From positions 162,983-226,982 of the forward strand of contig NMRA01000634.1 in NCBI GenBank assembly GCA_002633005.1: 64,000 nucleotides of DNA. Reading direction: 5' to 3'. Position 1 is the first letter of the stretch, and each line of letters begins with the position of its first letter. Position numbers and translations under genes: made by a program. The notes under the pieces are model-generated. The model was given only the letters and a program-made list of their open reading frames with translations. It made no database searches and was not told the DNA's origin. This DNA comes from Phoronis australis (lineage: Eukaryota > Phoronida > Phoronidae). This document shows, one piece after another, positions 27,301 to 36,300 of this stretch.

Positions 27301-30300
27301 TCTGAGCTTGTTCACGGCGCCTGTCTAGTATTTCTCCATCACTGTATTCCTGTTCGAATTGATAGCCAGTAAAACTTAACCATCCACCTGCGAAGTCGGG
27401 ACTTATGACTGAGCTCTAGCTCGTCCTAAGTCGGTATTCCGAGTTGCCATGTTGGCGTTTATTACTGAGCGTTCTGTTTCAAAATGAATTATTCTCACCC
27501 TAACCAATACTTATATAAAACTGAAACAAAGTCTGTCTCATTAGATGCAATTTGTAATGCTTTGAGTGTTCGTGAGTGCAAATGATTTGAGAAGCCAGCA
27601 ATGAATAAATCACTGCGTTACCGGATTTAGGTGCAATAAAACTAATTGACGGGACACCTAGGCCGTGTGAGCTCATGCTAATTTAGTGTTAACTGGCAGA
27701 AACTGTTGTGAAACAACTCAATTTCCATTCCACGGCCAGGTGTTAGGGGAATCTTTCAATGTACAACTTCTGCCCTGACGGTGCTGTGGCCAAACTTAAG
27801 CGGAACCCGTGAATTCGCAGCCCCCGACGAGTAAGTAGATTTCCAGTTTCGTGGCTAATTCACCAACATAATCAGGTGCATATTATTTTGGCTCACTAGT
27901 ATAGCATTTTCTTGACTGAACTTTTGCTGGTTTATGTTCGTGATGTCTGATCAGTTTCCAAGCCACTGGCGGGGATAACGAGTCAATCCGGCCGGCCGCG
28001 ACGGGCCTGATCGGGCTCCGAGCCACTGGCCAGGCTAACAAGCGTTTTGTGTTTAGAACTCAAAAAATCACAAGTCCAAACAACACAGATCTAAGTTCTA
28101 CTGTCTGTGTCTCACGGAAAATACTTCGAAATTATCTCCGAACAGACCCCAAATTCTGCTATTGGCCTGCCAACTTTGTAGTCTACGGGGTGTGTCCAAA
28201 TACCAATAAATCCGTTAGAACGAAATAAAACAACACGGTGTATTTTTAAGGGTTTTACATCGAAGTTTGATGATTTATTGGTGTTAAACGATGACTTCAA
28301 GCGATAAGCTGACACCAGTAACCGGTATTGTGAACTGCTGAAGAGACTGCGTGTGAAACCGATGACGTCATTGGATAATTTCAACACCTCCGTCTGCCGT
28401 CAGGTGTCAGGTAACGCAACCGTACGTGTCGTTATGGAGTAGAACTACTCGATCTAAATTGATACAAATTAGGTTGTTTTTTGGGTGGCATGCTCCTTTA
28501 ATACATGTAAGTTTAGCAACTACTGCTGAGGTCAACTAACTGTGACAGTAACAAAGGATATAGGTCACCATTTTTAAATATTGTTTAGTTTGGTAACCTT
28601 TTGGTATCCACGTAATATCCTCCTCCTTTTGAGTCGAAAATATTTTTCTCACACGACCTGGATCGTGTTACGACACGACTGCTTAATAACATCGAGTACG
28701 CAATTTTTTTTTTTTTTTGATATTACATGGGCAAATCACAAAGTTGTGCAACCTAGAGATGTAATACGCCTTACATTTTATCGCCTATTGAAAAACACTA
28801 AAACAACCAAACGCGCGAAAACCAAACAATGCCGGAATTATCGTGAAGGTGACAAGGTTATGATTGACAAATCGGTTGTCACAACATACTCCCAGTCGGA
28901 AGGACATGCAAACAATTTCTTAAACGGACCCATCTTTTATATCCACGTTCATCCAAACGGAGACGAACTCAAACTCAAGTACCACGGTGAGATTGTCTAG
29001 CTGTGCTGTCTAAAGGTCAATTCAGTACTAGCGCGCGGGGAAACCCTGCTGAACAACAACCATTTGTTAAGTTTCAATATTACAGTTTCAGAGACTTTTT
29101 ATTAGATTATAAATTAAATATTTTTACGAAAGCTGAATGCAATTTACAGTTGTTAAGTTTAAAATAAAACAATGAACAAAAGGTAACTGAGTTTACTTTA
29201 CATTGCGTAAGCGTGTTTTTACAAAGTGGCGTCATGTGGTTGAAAGTTTTGGACACGTTGAGCTTTTCGGCAAAAAATCGTTTTCACGGTTCATATGAGA
29301 AAACAAATTCTACACTTGTCTCAGGTTTATGACATGGGCAAAACCTCGTGGAAATTTCGTCAAAATCCCGAGGCTTGTCCGACATAAAAACGTGTATCAT
29401 GTACAAAAAATGCAATATTGACCCCAAATATTTTGCAATTCACACCTTTTGAGCCATGCATCTTGTTATTATGCTTTTAAGTAATTAGTTATATTCACTG
29501 TATATCGATAGACTATAGAAATGAAAAGTCTCGAGAAATTAGGAATAAAGAGATTTACTGAGGGAAGAGTCTCCTCATTGTAGAAAATTCACAGGCATAG
29601 ATTCCCACCGCGTCTTCTCTCGACTGTATACCTGATTACACCAACTGCCACCAGTAACTATGTATGGTGCCTAGTACCTATGTCACCTAGTCTCAGACGA
29701 GAGGTGTTGTGCTTAATGATATAAAAATCGGCCGATCACTTCCGAAAATAGGCATCTATGAAACCTAGTAGAGGCATTCAATCTGTTATACTTACAGCGT
29801 ATCCCACAGACTGCTCGTGCAGCGGCTGTGCTTCCTACGACTACCTGAACCATGTGACGGGCTGCAGGTGCCACGAATCCAACAATTGGGGAATGGCTCT
29901 CTGTTGTCACGCTAAAAGCTTGCGGAGGCCTCGTAAGTACACGAAACAAATGGCTTTTGCATGAAACATCTCAGTCGAAGACGGGGTTGGCTAATTCAAC
30001 AGGAAATGAAATGGGTGATCATATTAAAGGTGCATTAAAATTTGAAAGCATGAATGCCACCACAAGAAAATAAATTGTTTTCAGTCAAATAGATCCTTCC
30101 AAGACAAATTTGACCAAGTGCTGTGCAAAACCACTATCCCACCAAGCACAGGTGAATGTTCTTAATTATAAATTACGCTTATTTAAGGTGACTGTGAACC
30201 TTACTAGCCAAGTTGTACTTATGTCCAAATATCTATTCTGTTAGCTGCAACCGCTACATGTGTATATTTTCTGAAAAGAGGGGTAGATTTCCTAATTCAC

Positions 30301-33300
30301 GAGCTATGCGTTTTTAGTAAACATTTTTTATTTTGAACAAAAATTTAAAAAATATTGTTCCTCCAATCATATTAGTCTTTTTTAACATGTTGATAACGGC
30401 ATTTTCGAGGGAACGATGTCTCAGGTTTTTCAAATGGGTCTTAGATAATTTAATTACCCACTTTTAGAGTATTCCAGTGCTCTAGTGTGGCGTAGGCGCA
30501 TGTAGGCGCAGCCAATCACCTTCTGGCATTTACACGTAGCGCCTACGCACCGTGAGGTACTTTACAGTTGGGCATAGGCGCAGCCACCAATATTTTTACA
30601 TCTACGCAAAGTGACGGTGTAGTGGGGCATAGTCTTGATACAATAGCTTACGGTATCGATGCACTGCTACGCTGACGACAGCATTATTGCCGAATATTCC
30701 AGCTCGCGTGACCGCACGTCCTTGACAATTTAGTCAAAAACTTGTTGTGAACTTGGAGTGGCTTTGACTTGACAATGATGAGCAGTCGTTTTGCTCTATT
30801 CTAGGCATCTTGGACGCCAAAACTTGTGTAAGATCGTGTTTGAGTAATTAGTCTTTGATGAAGCGTACGCAGTAACATATGTTCGCCGCGTAATGAAATT
30901 TTAGATTAACATTTCAAGATAAAGTAAAAATTATGGTGTCATACCATAGACGGATGAAGAAGGGCCCGAGAACACACCCACAGGTGACTAAAAACGCCGG
31001 TGCATATCGCTTCTTGGCGTTATGCACCTATTTTCTTTTGAAATTGTGTAGTTTGTCCCCCCCCCCTTCAGAGACCGCTTGCAATGCACGCGGACCTTTG
31101 CCTTCCAATATGTGTTGCTGGGCCCCTTTCGATCTGCGACATCCTAGATTCGTCAGTGCAGACACGAAGTAAATAGGCCTAAATGTTTGAGAGTCAGGTT
31201 TTGCGAATTCAATGCACTTTTAAATATCAATGCTTAAGGTGATACGCAGGGCATTAGGCGCCTACTTACCTCAAATTTTACCACTACAACACTGAAGCAT
31301 TTTGAGCAAAAACCCCCGTACTCTTGATTTTTGAAGGCTTTGTTCCAAAAAACTTAAATCAAGATTCTGAGACCGGTTCCCTTCGGAAGGCATCAAACAG
31401 CACGTATTCGAAATTTCATATTAATCTGTTCATGGATCCCCGAAAAATCGAAGTTCAAAAGTTGAAATGAACTCCAAAATAGCAACGCGAGAAATCGACA
31501 ATAATGCACGGCGGTGATCGAGAAGTGCGCTATTGGCATCATATCAGAACTTTCAGGACTAAGTTTCTTGACTGTGACACAGTTACTCGAATACTGTATT
31601 CATAATTTCAAAATTATGATTAAGTTGGTTATTGCGCAATGCAGAAATTTAGGAATAATCGTTCAGTTTTAGCAACGTAATCGAGTCGGTCCTAATGTTG
31701 GCGGAGTTTGTAGTTATTTAGCTGAACTACATGTAGGTCAACCAGCTTTAACGATGTTTGGTACTTGAACGTTTCCACTGGATGAAGTAAATTTGTCGTC
31801 GATATATTACAAGACCCTAACTTAGTCGGTTTAGAATTAACTGGAGAGCATTCTAAGTTGCTTGCGAGAAAATCAAGATCCTGTAAGACCTCACAAAATC
31901 ATTCGATGCAAAAAGCGAGGTATTTGATCGCCGTGACGGCTCGTGATCTTGCTAGGCTATCCTAGCAAAATGGCGGCCACTGAAGTGGCTGGTCGGCGAG
32001 GTGTGAGTGTTGTATTGTACGTCGGAATAATTCATTCGTTCCATAGCATACATGTAAGTGAACATTTTTCTCCGCAAGCACAAGCTAATGTCTTGCGGCC
32101 TCTGCAAATCTTAGCTAGATATGTCATGATCTACATGAAGTGTAACAGTCCGATGTCCCTTTACACTTTGAGAACTAACAGCTCGCCACTTTTCGAATTT
32201 TCGGAAACTTTTGGGATTCTTTGTTGTGCCTTCGCCTTCTTATGTCCTCTTGCAGCATGTAAACCCGGCACATATTCGCCCACCGGTTACCATGGCATCA
32301 TCCGTTGTTTACCGTGTCCTGCTGGGACATTCTCTTCCAACACCGGAAGTATGGAGTGTCAAAAATGTCCTGCAGGTAAGTTCAATATTTGGTACAAGAT
32401 ACTCTTCTGGCTTTAGTTGAACTGGGCATTTATTTTCGACTATGTTTTAGTGTGGGACTGAGAGTGTTCAATTTAAAACTGTTTAAACCAGTGTTTAAAT
32501 AGTATGGTTTCATTGAACTTGCTCGCCTGTTTTTCCCAATAAACTATGTAGAAAAAACCTAATAGATTTATTGTTAAATTTTGAATAAGAAGATTGCGTT
32601 CATGATAGTTTTGTTTCTTGTTAGGTTATTACTCGGGTCAAGGTCAGACCCAGTGCACGCCCTGTGATTATGGCTCCATTAGCAACATCTCTCGCACAGC
32701 ATGCGAACCGTGTCCCTCTGGCTACAAGTCTTTACTGGGAGAGTGCTTGGGTAATTTTACTGAGTGATTAGTGTTTTCCATAACCGCACTGTTAGGTCAG
32801 TATACAGTTGAGGCTATGTTTCTTTCCGTTTTCTGCTTAACCCTGAATCCAGGAACTTTGCTATAAAAGCCTATCAAAATTGAATTTCCTTGCCCTTGAC
32901 CTTTTTTACGGTTAGAGAGTTGTGGGTTTTCTGGAAAGATTGTGGGACAACGGTCAGTCAAGAGGAATGAAATCCGAAGCAGAGAATATACATTTAAACA
33001 TTTACAGAATATAAATCGGTAAATAAAACAACAAGAATGGATCAACTGAAATTTGAAATTTTCGGATGTAACAACTTCCTTTATCAACAAAAACAGAAAT
33101 AAAGTAAAATCAAACACAAAATGACAATTAACATATAAGATATGGTGTAATGAAAATGATACATTTTTGCGTAAAAAATTCAATGACATATTTTAAGAAG
33201 TTTTTATGTTCAATCCATGAGGTTCTATTGTATTAAGTTTGTCTATCCACTATTGTTCTCTTTTAAGTCTGTGAGGGGTACTGGGGTGTTGGAGTTTTTC

Positions 33301-36300
33301 TATTATTTGTACAGAAAGATCTTGAATATTATGGTTTTTGGAATTGAAATGATTACCTATAGTATCAGAAATGTTTTATGTATTATGTTAAATCTATGAT
33401 TACGAAACCGAGTTTGTAGATTATGTTGAGTTTGTCCTACGTATTGGATAGAACATTTTTTACAAGTTATAAGGTAAATAATATTGTTGGTGGTGCAATC
33501 AGAATAATGTTTTATTTCAAAGTTTTCATTGGTTTGGGAAGACTGGAAAAAAGTGCTATCGTTGATGAAGTTACACATTTTACACCTAGTTTTGTTACAT
33601 TGTGTGTTGCCAATAGGTTTGTCAGTTTGGTGTATATTGTCGATATTAGCTTTAACTAAATAATTTTTTAGATTTTTACATTTTCTCCAAGAAATTATAG
33701 GGGGATGAGGAAATAGGTTTTTCATTTGAGGGGAAATATGCAGTGTAGAAAGATGTTTTTTGAAGACGTGGCTAATTCCGTTTAAACATGGATTGAACAT
33801 AGTTATGAAAGGTATTCTATTAGTAGTATTGCCTTTAGTTTTAGTTCTTAAAGATTCATTTCGAGTAATTGAGCGGACTTTGTCAAACTGTTTGTGTATA
33901 AGATGTAAGGGGAAATGACGTTGAATTAGATAGTACTTGAGTTCTTTTAAACGGTTATTAAAGGAAGTTTCTTCTGAACAAATGCGTCGAATTCTTAGGG
34001 CAAGGCTATATGGAAGGCTTTTCTTGCAATGAAAGGGATGACACGAGTGATATGACAGATACTGGTGTTTGTCAGTTTCTTTACAGAATAAGTCAGTTTC
34101 TAGTTTATCATTATTAAGAGTGACAGTTACATCTAAAAATGAGACTTTATTTTGAGAAATGTCATGAGTGAACTTTATAGTAGGGTGAAATTTGTTAATA
34201 TTTTCTAAAAATACATCTAATTTTTGTGGACCATGGGTCCATATCATAAAAATGTCATCAATGTATCTTAGCCAGAGAAGGGGTTTTTCAGAGCAGGATT
34301 TGATGAAGCTGTTTTCAAGATTTCCCATAAAGAGGTTAGCAAAAGTAGGAGCAACCCTAGTTCCCATGGCTGTGCCTAATATTTGGAGATAGTGATTATT
34401 ATTAAAGGTAAAATGATTCATGGTAAGTACAATGTACATGTTCAAGAAGGGAGCGAATAAAAGATGTAGGTACATTAGGAGTATTACGTTGACTAAGAAA
34501 CTTGGTACAGGCTTCTATGCCTTCATGTTGAGGAATATTAGTGTATAAGCTTTTAACATCAAGAGTTACGAGAAGGGCATTTTTAGGTAAATCACTAATG
34601 TTTTTAATTATATTAAGAAAATGATTCGTATCTTTAACATATGAAGGAAGGGTGGGGACAAATTGCTGAAGATGGTAGTCGGCAAACTGAGAAATGTTTT
34701 CTGTAGGGCAGTTGTCGCTGGATCGCCTTATTTAGTTTCAGATATATTTTCTACAACACTTACAGACAACAGATGGCGAGGAACATGTATATTTCACAAT
34801 TCTCTAACCGCAAAAAGGTCCACGATACCCTCACTTTCAACAACAAGTGGGTCTAACGAACCAAATTACAAAGTCAATGGAGCATCGTAGTTTTTGGAAG
34901 AGCTCCTTACCTCCTAAATTTTCTGGGTCCAGCCAGTCTAATCACAGACTCCAGACTCCACTCGGACACATACTCGAAACTTAACCAATCGCGCGGCATG
35001 GTAATTCGACGCACGTTGTTGTACGTTCATCTCGTCAGTGAAAAGGGTGATGGCTGTCAAGGTAAACTCAAATTTCAGTTTTATTTTGAGAGTTCAGTGA
35101 CCCAGCTTCGCGTCATTTTCCCAGACATTTTAACTAGAGGGAATGCAGTTTCATTACCCAAGACATACGAAGTATTGTTTCAACGCAATGGGGCTGTACT
35201 CTGAAACGGTTAACTTTACGGTGATAGTCTGTTTCCAAGGGAACCACGCAACGATGAAAATAACAGAAAATTAAAAAATTGTGATGCAATTCTAACATTC
35301 TTCTTTTTTGCTTCTGTTATTTACTAATAGATGACTTGCAATACAAAAAGAAATGATAACAAAATTGAGGGCTGCAGCTGTGATATTTCAAATAGTAACG
35401 TCATCATTATTTTATAGAACTCTTTCAAAACTACCGCATAAGGCCCGATGTTACCTCTGCTGACGTGTTGGAATTATTACCAGAAACTAGTGTGTCGTCT
35501 GCTGAAGCATGTCGTCAGTACTGTGAGCACAGTGTCACGTGTGTAGGTTTCACATATAACGCCGCAACTGGAGCATGTTCTCCGAAAAAATACATTGGAA
35601 CAGGCACCAAGCAGCACACAAATGGGACGAATCTGTTCGACACTGCAGGTAAAAAGGACAATAAAGGCATTCTACTATTGTTACGGCCCTGTTAGCTAAA
35701 GTCAGTTAAAACTTCATAGAAAACGATTTAGAAATGGTTTATTATACTGAACTCCGATAGCACAACATACAAACTGAAAAGCAAAACCAGAAAAACGCTC
35801 ACGAGAGCTCAGAACAAGTCAGCTGTCGCGAATTCGCGATGTGAGTTGCGCCTCGTGTGAAATAGTGTTTAACAATAAGAGTATCACAACAGTAGCAACA
35901 CTATCAATTGGCTGTCTGAGAAGTGGTATCAACATAGACGGAAATTTGTTGCGATTTTTTCAAATTTCAAATTTTGACGGAGTTCACAGATTGGAAACCA
36001 CGACCCATACGTGACAGATTGCAGCTAACAAGTGCCACATCTGCAGGAATTTTCAACCTAAAACGGTCTTATCGGGGACAATACAATAAAGAAGTGGGGC
36101 TTGGTTTGTTAAATACAAGAAATTACTGCCCGTTTTCCGCTTATAGTCTATGGAAGATGGATTTGTCATGCTTTGGTCACGTTTACAATAACACAACGAG
36201 CCATTAAAAAGGGGCCTATCGAACCCAACACCGTAGAAAGACAACAGGATGCTTTAAAAATCCCCTTTCATGTTCAGTTCTTGTTACTCAATTTTAAATA

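Noticed and set aside
33423-34392. Plus-strand open frames at 33423-33659 and 34192-34392
   Set aside because: Antisense shadows of the Penelope-like reverse transcriptase.
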